Virus record (IMG/VR): IMGVR_UViG_3300047333_000081
Coordinates: 1-32,789 of that record
DNA from: a virus
Direction: 5' to 3' (one strand)
DNA length: 32,789 bases
Shown here: piece after piece, positions 24,226-32,297 of the stretch
How positions within the stretch are numbered: the stretch's first letter is position 1
Layout: each line of letters begins with the position of its first letter
Notes under the pieces: model-generated
What the model saw: the letters and a program-made list of their open reading frames with translations, nothing else
What the model was told of the DNA's origin: nothing
The model's database searches: none
Program-made: the position numbers and the translations under genes

Positions 24226-24444
24226 ATGGCGGCGATCGCGTGTCCTACATGGGCAGAGGTCCTAGCATTTCCGCCGGAAGAACTCCAAGCGTTCAACATT
24301 GTCAAAGGCGAATTGAACGGAGATGAATTTCTCTGGGATCAACCGCACTTTGATCGTAAGGCACAGAAGATGACGAAGGGTGTCTGGAAGAGCGTTATGG
24401 AAAAAGAAGCACAGGAGCCCGGTCGCGCTGAAAGGGTTAGATGA
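24226..24444 (+). CDS. Tail assembly chaperone, downstream frame
   Basis: Taken from ATG 24226 this is a 72-residue protein (CPTWAEVLAFPPEELQAFNIVKGELNG). The same frame stays open upstream past the end of the previous gene and reads as natural protein (GLSEDPVFRAMAAIA), so it may be made only as a C-terminal extension by -1 frameshifting. There is no ribosome site at normal distance (GAGGA at 24204-24208 is 17 bases away). Its stop overlaps the next ATG as ATGA. Confidence 0.65.
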   Translation: MAAIACPTWAEVLAFPPEELQAFNIVKGELNGDEFLWDQPHFDRKAQKMTKGVWKSVMEKEAQEPGRAERVR

Positions 24445-24974
24445 GCGAACTCCATTTCCACTCACTGAGTCATCTCGCAAAGCATTGTGCAGAGATCATG
24501 GCTGCGACTCCTGTCGTAGCTACGGCTTCGTTGCGCCTTGCTTGCGAGGCGGTGAAGCAGGAAATGGATCCGATGTTCGGCATGTATCAATCCGGAAGCG
24601 CGCCATTTCAAGCGTGGGAGCCTCTGAAGCAGTCCACGATTGAACGTCGTGAACGTGGCGGATACGAAGGTGATGAGCCGTTGCTCCGCGACGGTGGTCT
24701 TCGCGATAGCTACACTGTGAAGTCTGGTCTCTTATGGGCGGGCGTCGGTTCTACTGAAGAGAAGGCACTCGTTCAAGAGGTCGGAGATCCTCAACACAAT
24801 CTCCCCGCGCGTAGCACACTGGGTCTCGCGTTTGTACGTGCAGAAAAGCGTGCGTTCGCTGCATTCAACGTCGGTGTCGCCACCCTACTCACTTACGGGG
24901 CTGGAGCAGCCATGCGGGTGAAACGTCTCACAAAATTGTCTGACACTGATGGGGAACTCATCAGTCTAAGGTAA
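24441..24974 (+). CDS. Virion morphogenesis (gp10/Mu gpG-like) tail completion protein
   Basis: This 177-residue product has the characteristic order EPLKQSTIERRERGG, DEPLLRDGGLRDSYTV and GVGSTEEKALVQEVGDPQHNLPARSTLG. This pattern, acceptor helix then LLRxGxLRDS then PARxxLG, is that of phage virion morphogenesis or HK97 gp10-type proteins. It is joined by ATGA to the chaperone frame and followed three bases later by a GIY-YIG gene. These proteins usually act at the head-tail or tail-completion step. Confidence 0.8.
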   Translation: MSELHFHSLSHLAKHCAEIMAATPVVATASLRLACEAVKQEMDPMFGMYQSGSAPFQAWEPLKQSTIERRERGGYEGDEPLLRDGGLRDSYTVKSGLLWAGVGSTEEKALVQEVGDPQHNLPARSTLGLAFVRAEKRAFAAFNVGVATLLTYGAGAAMRVKRLTKLSDTDGELISLR

Positions 24975-24977
24975 GTT

Positions 24978-25466
24978 GTGGTAGGCGGAATCTACACGAT
25001 TGAGTGTCTCGCTAATAATAGAATCTACGTCGGCTCTTCTATCGATTTGGAGAAGCGTCTACTTCGTCATAAACGCGCACTACATGCAGGCTCGCATTAC
25101 AATACACATCTACAGAACGCGTGGAACAAGTATGGAGAATCTGCGTTTGTATTCAGTGAATGGCTGATCGTTTCTGATAGAAAAGATCTTCTCGCGTTGG
25201 AAAATGCGGCGATGGATTTTTTTGAGCTGGACCGCACTCTTTTTAACATTGTAAGGTCAGCTAAGAGTCCTTTAGGGTTTCGCCACACCAGCGATGCTAG
25301 GCATAGAATTAGCGAAGCACAGAAGAAACGGTTTTCTGAAAATGATTATTTAGCGGCGAGCAGAGGTAGAGCTAACGCCACGCGCGGTTTAGGTAAAGGC
25401 TCTCGACCTGCGCACTCTGAAGCTATGCGCGCGTCGTGGGCACGCCGGAAAGCTAAAGTGCTGTAA
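24978..25466 (+). CDS. GIY-YIG homing-type endonuclease
   Basis: This 162-residue product starts at GTG 24978. It contains GIYTI (4-8), YVGSS (17-21), R27, the HxNTHLQNAWNKYG block and a Glu (E75) in the position of the catalytic glutamate, so the GIY-YIG nuclease looks intact. The C-terminal half has SDARHRISEAQKKRF and SEAMRASWARRKAK, matching NUMOD3-type DNA contacts like those in the HNH gene. The gene is richer in A/T than its neighbours. It is inserted between a tail protein and the tape measure with no lost bases, ending in TAATG. Confidence 0.92.
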   Translation: MVGGIYTIECLANNRIYVGSSIDLEKRLLRHKRALHAGSHYNTHLQNAWNKYGESAFVFSEWLIVSDRKDLLALENAAMDFFELDRTLFNIVRSAKSPLGFRHTSDARHRISEAQKKRFSENDYLAASRGRANATRGLGKGSRPAHSEAMRASWARRKAKVL

Positions 25467-27901
25467 TGTTCAGTGCTTGGCGGGTCTCCGTCATATTGAG
25501 TGCTGTTAACCGAACCGGTGGTGCGTTCGGTTCTTTGATCGCGTCTTCGAATACCGCGCAGCAGCGTATCATGGGTATTCAGAACGCTATCGCAAAGGTC
25601 GGCCCTATTGCGACAGCAGCGTTCTTGACTGCATCCGGTGCACTCGCGGCGTTCGCTGCGCACGGCATCAAAGAAGCTGCGAATTTCGAGACAGCGATGG
25701 TGAACGTTCAGGTCGCCACGTCAACGTCTGGCAAAGCTCTGCAAGATCTTCAGAGTATGGTCTTGAACATCTCAAGCCATACCGCGCAGGATGCAACGAC
25801 GATCGCGTCAGAGACGGCTATGTTCGCGCGTGCTGGCTTCAACGCGCAGCAGGTCAGGCAGTTCATGCCAACTGTTGCGCAATACGCCGACGTGCAGATG
25901 CTGTCGCACGGTACAGATCCCGTTGACGCAGTCCGTACTGCCGCGCAGTTCTTACATCTCGAAGGCGCGTACACCGGCGGGGCTGTCAGTCAATCGCTGG
26001 AAGCTCTTAACAAGGTATCTTTCCTATCGCCTGAAGATCTGAACAAAGTCGTCACTCAGGGGCGCTATTTCATACCGCTCGCGAAGTCGCTCGGTATGTC
26101 TCTGCAAGATACCATCATGGAAGTCGCAGAGATGGGTATCACAGGCTTCCTCAAAGGTAAAGGCGGTACGTCTGTTGCGAACGCCATCATCGGCGGCATC
26201 AACGGCGTCTCTTTGACTGCGCATCAGGCCGCTGGCAAAGCTCAAGCTGAGAGCAGACTCGGGCTGATTAACTCAGATGGGAGTGCACGCTTCTTCAACA
26301 AGAAGACGAACACGCTGGAATATGCGAACATGTTCGACGACCTTGCGAAAGAGCGTGACGCGTATATAAAAAGCGGTCGTGGTCTTGCGAAGTTTGCGGC
26401 GGACGTAGAGGCTGTGTTCGGTAAGACTGCCATGAACTTCGTCTTGACGAAGCTCTCTCCGGCGGCGCGCGAACAGATGCATCGCACCGAAGAGAAGTAC
26501 GCGCACGAACAAAGCATCAATCAGATGTTCAACGAGTTCATCAATACGTGGAACGGCTTAACGCAACTCCTCGGTACGAACTTCAAGAACATCATGATCG
26601 GCATCTTCTTGCCTGCGATCAAGGCGCTAGAGCCAGACATCAAACGCTTCGGCGCATGGGTCGGTACGATCAGCGATTACATCAACGCGCATCCGGATCT
26701 CGGCAAGAAGATCGCGATCGGTATTGGCATTGCTATTGCAGCGTTTGCAACGGCGGGCGCAGCGATGGCCGCTACGACGTGGATGGCGATCAGCAACCTC
26801 GCTCGTCTAGACCTCGCTATCGCGAGCACCGGCGCTACCGCAGGCGCAGCAGCAGGAGCGAACGTTGTCGGTGCTGTGGCAGGCGGCGCAGGCAAAGGAA
26901 AGTTCTTACGGTATCTCATCGGCGCTGATCTCTTCGCAAGCATCTTCGGACCGCTGAAGAGCGGACTCGGAAAAGCTGGAGAATGGCTCTTCGGAAAAGT
27001 CGGCGTTCCCGGCAAAAGCATGGGGCGTACGATGTTCGGCGGCATGCATCCGACGTGGAATGCGACGGCTGTCGCACAGGACGCGTCCGCGTGGGCGAAG
27101 TCAGCCCCTGGCCGCGCGATGAATGCGGTCGGTGATGTTGTTAAGAACGCACGCGACTGGACGTTCGGGCGCGTAGGTCAGCCTGGCGTGAGCATGGGTC
27201 GCACCGCGCTCGGCGGGCGTGCGAGCTTCAACGCGACGTACGCTTTTGAGAGTGTCTTCTCCAAGATCGGCGCAATCATCATGCGTTTCGCTCCGGTCAT
27301 CGGTGAACTTGGAATGGGTGTCGCGCGTTTCGGACTGCGACTGATTCCGATTGTCGGATGGGTCATGCTCGTGATCCAAGCTCTGCAGCTATTCAAAGCT
27401 CACGCTGGCGATATCGGGTGGGTTCTCGGTACGATCGTCGGTTGGATGCGCTTCAAACTGTTCCCTGGAATTGTGAAGGCAGCGCAGGAAGGCTGGACAG
27501 CAGTTTCCACGGCTGTCATCAACGGCATCGGCAGCATGCTTTCTTCTATCTGGGCGTTTGTTCAAAAGTTCGCTTCAGATCCGATCGGTATGATGAAGAG
27601 TATCTTCTCTGGGAACATCTCTAATCCGATGCAGCAGTTCATCGACAAGTTCAACGCCGCATCAAATGTGCAGCAGTACAGCGGACCCGGACAACCCGCA
27701 TCGTATGCCGCGCGCAATCCTGGCGCAGCCGGAATGAACCTCACGATCAACGTTAACGGTGGAAGCCATCCGCCCGCAACGATTGCGAAGCATGTGGTGA
27801 ATGAGATCAATCGTCGTGCGCCGTTTAGTATGCGTGCGACTGCTGCATCTGACTCATCGGCTCGTATTCCTGGCCTCTATCTGAATCAGGTACCGCAGTA
27901 A
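25466..27901 (+). CDS. Tail tape measure protein
   Basis: This 811-residue product starts in a TAATG overlap. It shows the usual tape measure order: an N-terminal helical region (RVSVILSAVNRTGGAF, FETAMVNVQVAT, TAMFARAGFN), a conserved TP901-type core (VSFLSPEDLNKVVTQGRYFIPLAKSLGM), then hydrophobic helices (KIAIGIGIAIAAFATAGAA, LRLIPIVGWVMLVIQALQL), and a C-terminal globular end. A 21-residue motif of the form WxFGxVGxPGxSMGRTxxGG occurs twice. It sets tail length and passes DNA-ejection functions. Confidence 0.9.
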   Translation: MFSAWRVSVILSAVNRTGGAFGSLIASSNTAQQRIMGIQNAIAKVGPIATAAFLTASGALAAFAAHGIKEAANFETAMVNVQVATSTSGKALQDLQSMVLNISSHTAQDATTIASETAMFARAGFNAQQVRQFMPTVAQYADVQMLSHGTDPVDAVRTAAQFLHLEGAYTGGAVSQSLEALNKVSFLSPEDLNKVVTQGRYFIPLAKSLGMSLQDTIMEVAEMGITGFLKGKGGTSVANAIIGGINGVSLTAHQAAGKAQAESRLGLINSDGSARFFNKKTNTLEYANMFDDLAKERDAYIKSGRGLAKFAADVEAVFGKTAMNFVLTKLSPAAREQMHRTEEKYAHEQSINQMFNEFINTWNGLTQLLGTNFKNIMIGIFLPAIKALEPDIKRFGAWVGTISDYINAHPDLGKKIAIGIGIAIAAFATAGAAMAATTWMAISNLARLDLAIASTGATAGAAAGANVVGAVAGGAGKGKFLRYLIGADLFASIFGPLKSGLGKAGEWLFGKVGVPGKSMGRTMFGGMHPTWNATAVAQDASAWAKSAPGRAMNAVGDVVKNARDWTFGRVGQPGVSMGRTALGGRASFNATYAFESVFSKIGAIIMRFAPVIGELGMGVARFGLRLIPIVGWVMLVIQALQLFKAHAGDIGWVLGTIVGWMRFKLFPGIVKAAQEGWTAVSTAVINGIGSMLSSIWAFVQKFASDPIGMMKSIFSGNISNPMQQFIDKFNAASNVQQYSGPGQPASYAARNPGAAGMNLTINVNGGSHPPATIAKHVVNEINRRAPFSMRATAASDSSARIPGLYLNQVPQ

Positions 27902-28896
27902 TGAGCACGACCAGCACATTCAACGGAGCCGGAGATGCGTCAGGACTGCAGACTGGTTCCGGCAATCAGACGTCTACTGCGAACACGATACAGTTCACGC
28001 TCGGCAGCGTTGTCTTTTCGCGCTTTGAAGTTCCTGAAGAATTCGATATCGGTCATGAGATCAAGCATACGATTCATGACTACATCAGCGAGAGCGGCAC
28101 ACCGCTTCGCCAGGTGACGGCGCAGGGCGCGTTTCCGCTGCCAACCGTGTGGACAGGCTTCCTCTACAACTCTACGGCGCTATCGCGCATGGCCGTGCTC
28201 GATCAGATGGCTGTCGCGTCTCAGGTCGTCACGTTCAATTATGGCTCGCTTCAGTTTGATGTACTTATCACGAACTTCAAGGCGACGATCCATCATCAGT
28301 ACGAAGTCAAGTACGAGATCACACTCGTCGTCATTGACAATGCGAACGGTACGGGAACGGTTAAAGACACCGGCGTTTCGTTTGACACGGGTACGCAGTC
28401 TTTCGTCGATCAATCTAATGCTGCGGTCTCTAATCTACAAGCAGCCGATCCAGATCTTCCGGCTTCGCTTGTGTCTTCACTCGATGATATCGCAACTGGT
28501 ATCACGAACTGCACGCCGTTCAAGACCGCGTCTATCACGGATCTGCAAGATCTCATTGATACGATCAATGTTGGTATCTCCGAGCTTCAAGCGTACAACA
28601 CTCCGCTTCAGAACACTGCCGTTCTTGAGGCGGACTTAGCGAAGCTCAACGCGTCACTGCAAGCTCTTCAAGGTTACGGATTACTGAATGAGAATCTGCT
28701 CTTGCTCGTCGGATCACCAGCAGAAACGAATCAGACTGTTCCCGGATTTACCGGTTCGCTCTATCTTCTCGCTGCACAGTATTACCCGAACAGCGATGCG
28801 CCTACCATCGCACAACTCATAGCGACGGCGAACAGCATCCCGGATCTCTTCTGTGATACACCGACTGACATCAGTCTTCCGCCGGTGTTCTCGTAA
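27901..28896 (+). CDS. Baseplate/tail protein with a gpU-like N-terminal domain
   Basis: The 331-residue product is joined by TAATG. Residues about 30-150 (SVVFSRFEVPEEFDIGHEIKH, FPLPTVWTGFLYNST, LQFDVLITNFKATIHHQYEVKYEITLVVI) show the strand order of P2 gpU or related tail tube-end/baseplate proteins. The C-terminal half is helical and Leu/Asn-rich, with long turns (DLPASLVSSLDDIATG). It precedes the hub gene, so it probably joins the tube to the hub. Confidence 0.75.
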   Translation: MSTTSTFNGAGDASGLQTGSGNQTSTANTIQFTLGSVVFSRFEVPEEFDIGHEIKHTIHDYISESGTPLRQVTAQGAFPLPTVWTGFLYNSTALSRMAVLDQMAVASQVVTFNYGSLQFDVLITNFKATIHHQYEVKYEITLVVIDNANGTGTVKDTGVSFDTGTQSFVDQSNAAVSNLQAADPDLPASLVSSLDDIATGITNCTPFKTASITDLQDLIDTINVGISELQAYNTPLQNTAVLEADLAKLNASLQALQGYGLLNENLLLLVGSPAETNQTVPGFTGSLYLLAAQYYPNSDAPTIAQLIATANSIPDLFCDTPTDISLPPVFS

Positions 28897-30089
28897 TGCA
28901 GAACTTCTACGCGCCGCGCGGCTTCGCGTATCTGCAAGGCATCTGGCTTCCTTCTTGGAGTATCGAAGTTGAGCAGACGGCGTACAATACAGCGGACACG
29001 ATTAACGTCATGTCGGTCCTCTCTACAGCGGATCAAGACTGGGGTAAGGTATCCCAAGCGGCGACCGCGCCCATCCCCTTTCGGGTCCGTGTTGGCGCTG
29101 CTACTGATCCTGCTGGCTATAACGGTAGCAGCTTCAATGAGCTTATCTACGGGTTTCTGGATGAGATTGATTCCAACTACGACGACGACACAATCGAGTT
29201 CCGTGGACGTGGAGCCTTAGCGTTACTCGTTGATGCGCGCACATCACAACGCGTCAATCAGAATGTAGATATCGCCGATGCAGTCTCTCAGCTTGTCTCG
29301 CAAGTCGGACTGAATCCTATTCTTGTCGCTGGTGAGTCGGGTGTGAAGGTCGGTCAGATCTTCAAAGATGACTTCGTCGCTACCGGACGTAACATCCGCG
29401 TCTTAGAGTTCTGCCAACTTTTGATCAACGGTATTGGCTGGTTCATGCGTGTGCAAGGTGAGAACGTTCTTATCGGACCTCCGCCCGCAGCGAACAGCGT
29501 ACCGACAATAACGAAGACACACGGCGCAGGCGGTGATCTCTCGCTAAAGATCACACACTCCGCGCTCCACGCACACGACATCAAGGTTAAGGTCGTCAGC
29601 TATCTGCCGAAGACCAAGGGCAGACTTGCGTCTAGCACGGTGGATACGACCGATCTTCTCACAGGTCAGGGAATACAAGCTCCGTCAACGACATCGCCTG
29701 CGAATTCAAAGGTGAACGCGCCGATCGGACGTCAGAGCGGATTCGCTACCGGTAACTTCCAGTATTCGCAGCAGCAGGAATACGTCTATCACATTCCCGG
29801 TTTAACCGCCGAAGAGTGCAATCAGAAAGCGAAGGCCATTCAGGCGGAGCTTTCTCGACATGAGTTCATCATGGATATGGAGTTTGCTCCGAGCAGCACT
29901 GCGGAGCTTACGACGCTTATTCAAAGCTCACCGGAGTTTCTAATCAACCTGCGCGGATGCAGTCAGTCGTCTCACAACCAACTCTATCATCCACGTCACG
30001 TTACGTGGACCATCAGCCAAGAAGAAGGTGTACGCGTTAAGGTGACTGCGGTCAATCACGATATCCCACAGGACACAGGCGGCGAATAA
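28896..30089 (+). CDS. Baseplate hub protein (gpD/gp27-like)
   Basis: The 397-residue product starts at a TAATG overlap. It has the hub-type beta domain with FYAPRGFAYLQGIWLPSWSIE, RVRVGAA, then FLDEIDSNYDDDTIEFRGRGALALLVD, the segment that in P2 gpD/Mu gp44/T4 gp27 forms the pseudo-sixfold tube interface. A second domain contains ISTKTHGAG-like and SALHAHDIKVKVVSY strands. It lies immediately before the spike gene, the normal order. It would form the trimeric hub at the tail tip. Confidence 0.85.
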   Translation: MQNFYAPRGFAYLQGIWLPSWSIEVEQTAYNTADTINVMSVLSTADQDWGKVSQAATAPIPFRVRVGAATDPAGYNGSSFNELIYGFLDEIDSNYDDDTIEFRGRGALALLVDARTSQRVNQNVDIADAVSQLVSQVGLNPILVAGESGVKVGQIFKDDFVATGRNIRVLEFCQLLINGIGWFMRVQGENVLIGPPPAANSVPTITKTHGAGGDLSLKITHSALHAHDIKVKVVSYLPKTKGRLASSTVDTTDLLTGQGIQAPSTTSPANSKVNAPIGRQSGFATGNFQYSQQQEYVYHIPGLTAEECNQKAKAIQAELSRHEFIMDMEFAPSSTAELTTLIQSSPEFLINLRGCSQSSHNQLYHPRHVTWTISQEEGVRVKVTAVNHDIPQDTGGE

Positions 30090-30766
30090 TGAGCATGACT
30101 GAATTCGCAACCCTTCAGAAGATGAATGCTCACTCAAAGAGCCTTCCGCTTCAGGTTACGTACGGCGAGCTCTTAGCGTACGATCCGGCCACGGGGACTG
30201 GACAGTTTGAGATGCCATTGCATCGTCAGACGGATAGCACGAACACGACGTCTCAGACGGGAGTCCCTACCGGATTCATTCAGTGCGGTACGATGTTCAG
30301 CGGTCCCGGCTACGGTCAACAGTTCCAGCCTCCTGTCGGTGCGCAGGCGCTCATAATTTTCGTCGACATCGGACGGATGCTTCCGATCGCTGCGGTCTTT
30401 CTTTTCAACGATGTGGAGACTCCGCCGTTCACGGATGGAAAGTCCAACGGATGGTTGGATTCTAACAGTCAGTTTGTCAAGACAACGAAGGATGGTAAGA
30501 CTGCAAACGATGGCGAAGGCGGCGTGCGCCTCGGAGCGAATTACGCTTCTATCGTCGCTGCATTGATAGAGCTCGGAGAAGAAGGACTTGCGGATGGTAA
30601 CGAAGTTGTCCGCAAACAAGATCTTCAGGCGGCGATTAACAACCTCGAAAATTACATCAACGCGCATACGCATTCCGGTGTAGAGTCAGGCGGAGCGGAC
30701 TCAGGCCCGCCAGTCACAAGCTACAGCGACACCGCAGAAGCGTCCAGCGTGGTGAAGGCGCAGTAA
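30089..30766 (+). CDS. Baseplate spike protein (gpV/gp45-like)
   Basis: The 225-residue product follows the hub in a TAATG overlap. The N-terminal half is an OB-fold (LPLQVTYGELLAYDPATGTGQFEMPL, GYGQQFQPPVGAQALIIFVDIGRMLPIAAVFL). The C-terminal part has a helix and the segment AHTHSG with SGPP nearby, as in phage spikes where the His-x-His pair near the apex can bind iron. It should be the trimeric cell-puncturing tip. No lysozyme domain is fused. Confidence 0.85.
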   Translation: MSMTEFATLQKMNAHSKSLPLQVTYGELLAYDPATGTGQFEMPLHRQTDSTNTTSQTGVPTGFIQCGTMFSGPGYGQQFQPPVGAQALIIFVDIGRMLPIAAVFLFNDVETPPFTDGKSNGWLDSNSQFVKTTKDGKTANDGEGGVRLGANYASIVAALIELGEEGLADGNEVVRKQDLQAAINNLENYINAHTHSGVESGGADSGPPVTSYSDTAEASSVVKAQ

Positions 30767-31173
30767 TGTCTGATCTATCACTCGATTGGGGACAAGACTT
30801 ACTCATAGATGAGTCGGGTGATTTTGCCGTGTCGAGCGGGGCCACAGAACTTCAGCAACGGCTCGTCCGTCGCTTCCTAACGAACGCTAGTGATGTGGAG
30901 GCTAACGTAGTGAACGCGGTCGGAGACTACGTCTTCGACACGAGCTATGGGGGCAACGCGCGACGCTACGTCGACTCTCTGATTGGTCCTAGCACATTGG
31001 CAGAAGTCAAGAATCGTCTGCTGGATCAGATCAACCAAGAAGCCGGTGTGTCACAGACAAATCCGCCGCAGATCGCTGTCTCGCAGGTTCAGAACGGCAT
31101 CCTTGTAGACTGTGCGGTCACGGCCGCGAACGGTCAGGTCACGCTCATTCCGCAATTGGAGATCTCTAGCTAA
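30766..31173 (+). CDS. Baseplate wedge protein (gp25/gpW-like)
   Basis: This 135-residue product is coupled by TAATG. It has the gp25-like layout, with DLLIDESGDFAVSSGATELQQRLVRRFLT, then EANVVNAVGDYVFDTSYGG, LIGPSTLAEVKNRLLDQI and a C-terminal strand (LVDCAVTAANGQVTLIP). The length matches Mu gp46/P2 gpW/T4 gp25. It precedes the J-type wedge gene, as in other contractile tails. Confidence 0.85.
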   Translation: MSDLSLDWGQDLLIDESGDFAVSSGATELQQRLVRRFLTNASDVEANVVNAVGDYVFDTSYGGNARRYVDSLIGPSTLAEVKNRLLDQINQEAGVSQTNPPQIAVSQVQNGILVDCAVTAANGQVTLIPQLEISS

Positions 31174-32297
31174 TGCCGTTAGAACTATCGACTTTCAACG
31201 ACCTTGTCCTGATCGCACAGAACGCGCTGGCTTCTGCTGCGCCGAATAAGATCACGAACTTGCGTTCGGGTAGTGTCGCGTACGCGTTGATCCAAGCGGC
31301 GGCTGGTAACACGCTCGCACAAGAACAACTCATCGCTCACATCTACGCCACTGAGCGCCTCGCGACATCCACCGGAGCAGACGTCGATTCGTTCGTCAAC
31401 GACTTTGGCTTGACGCGCCTTCCCGCCATTCCAACGACGGGCTCTCTCACGCTCACGCGCACCAGCGGTACGTCTGTACTCGGTGTTCCACTCGGCTCTC
31501 TCGTTGCAACGAACGTCACCGGTATTCAGTTCCAGATTATCGCAGACATCAATCAGTCTGCGTACAATCCTATCACGCAGCAGTATCAGTTCGGTGTGGG
31601 CGTTACGTCTATCACGGTGACGGTGCAATGTACGACGCCGGGTTCTCTAGGGAACATCGCTGCGAACACGCTGACCGTCATCGTCAGCGGTATCACAGGC
31701 GTCACTCAGATTAACAATGCGCAGCAGTTCGTTGACGGTGCGGACGCAGAGACGGACTCAGCACTCAAGGTTCGCTTCATCGCGTACATCGGTTCGCTTG
31801 CGACTGCAAACATCGCGTCTATCGAGAACGCGATCATCAGCGTTCAGCCGAACATCACGTACCAACTTATAGAGTATCTACACTTTGACGGTAGCGCGTT
31901 CGTGGCTGGATTCACAGTCGTCGCAGATGATGGTACCGGCCTAGGAAATCCGCCGTTCCTCGCAGCAGTGCAAGCGGCAGTTGAAAAGGTTCGCGCGGCA
32001 GGTTCTCAGTTTGAAGTACACGCGCCGACCAACGTCACGATCAACGTCTCATGTACAGTCGCAGTCATAGCCGGTACGGCTCCGGCCGTTGCGCAGTTGA
32101 ACGCACAGAACGCGATCACTGCGTACATTCGTAGTCTCGGCGTCGGCGTTAACGTTTCTTACTCTGCGATTCAGAATGCCGCAACGAACGCGGCTGGCGT
32201 ATTCTCAATCACGGATCTGCTGGTTAACGGCGGTGAGACCGACGTCACGATCTTGGACACGGAGCTCGCCGTTACTGGAACGGTCACGTTCGGCTAA
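31173..32297 (+). CDS. Baseplate J family wedge protein
   Basis: The 374-residue product follows the gp25-like gene by TAATG. The start (SAAPNKITNLRSGSVAYALIQ), the helical LAQEQLIAHIYATERLATSTGADVD segment and the repeated beta strands (TSITVTVQCTTPGSLGNIAANTL, SQFEVHAPTNVTINVSCTVAVI) fit the baseplate J family (T4 gp6-like wedge). Length is normal. It forms the baseplate ring that changes shape on contraction. Confidence 0.9.
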   Translation: MPLELSTFNDLVLIAQNALASAAPNKITNLRSGSVAYALIQAAAGNTLAQEQLIAHIYATERLATSTGADVDSFVNDFGLTRLPAIPTTGSLTLTRTSGTSVLGVPLGSLVATNVTGIQFQIIADINQSAYNPITQQYQFGVGVTSITVTVQCTTPGSLGNIAANTLTVIVSGITGVTQINNAQQFVDGADAETDSALKVRFIAYIGSLATANIASIENAIISVQPNITYQLIEYLHFDGSAFVAGFTVVADDGTGLGNPPFLAAVQAAVEKVRAAGSQFEVHAPTNVTINVSCTVAVIAGTAPAVAQLNAQNAITAYIRSLGVGVNVSYSAIQNAATNAAGVFSITDLLVNGGETDVTILDTELAVTGTVTFG

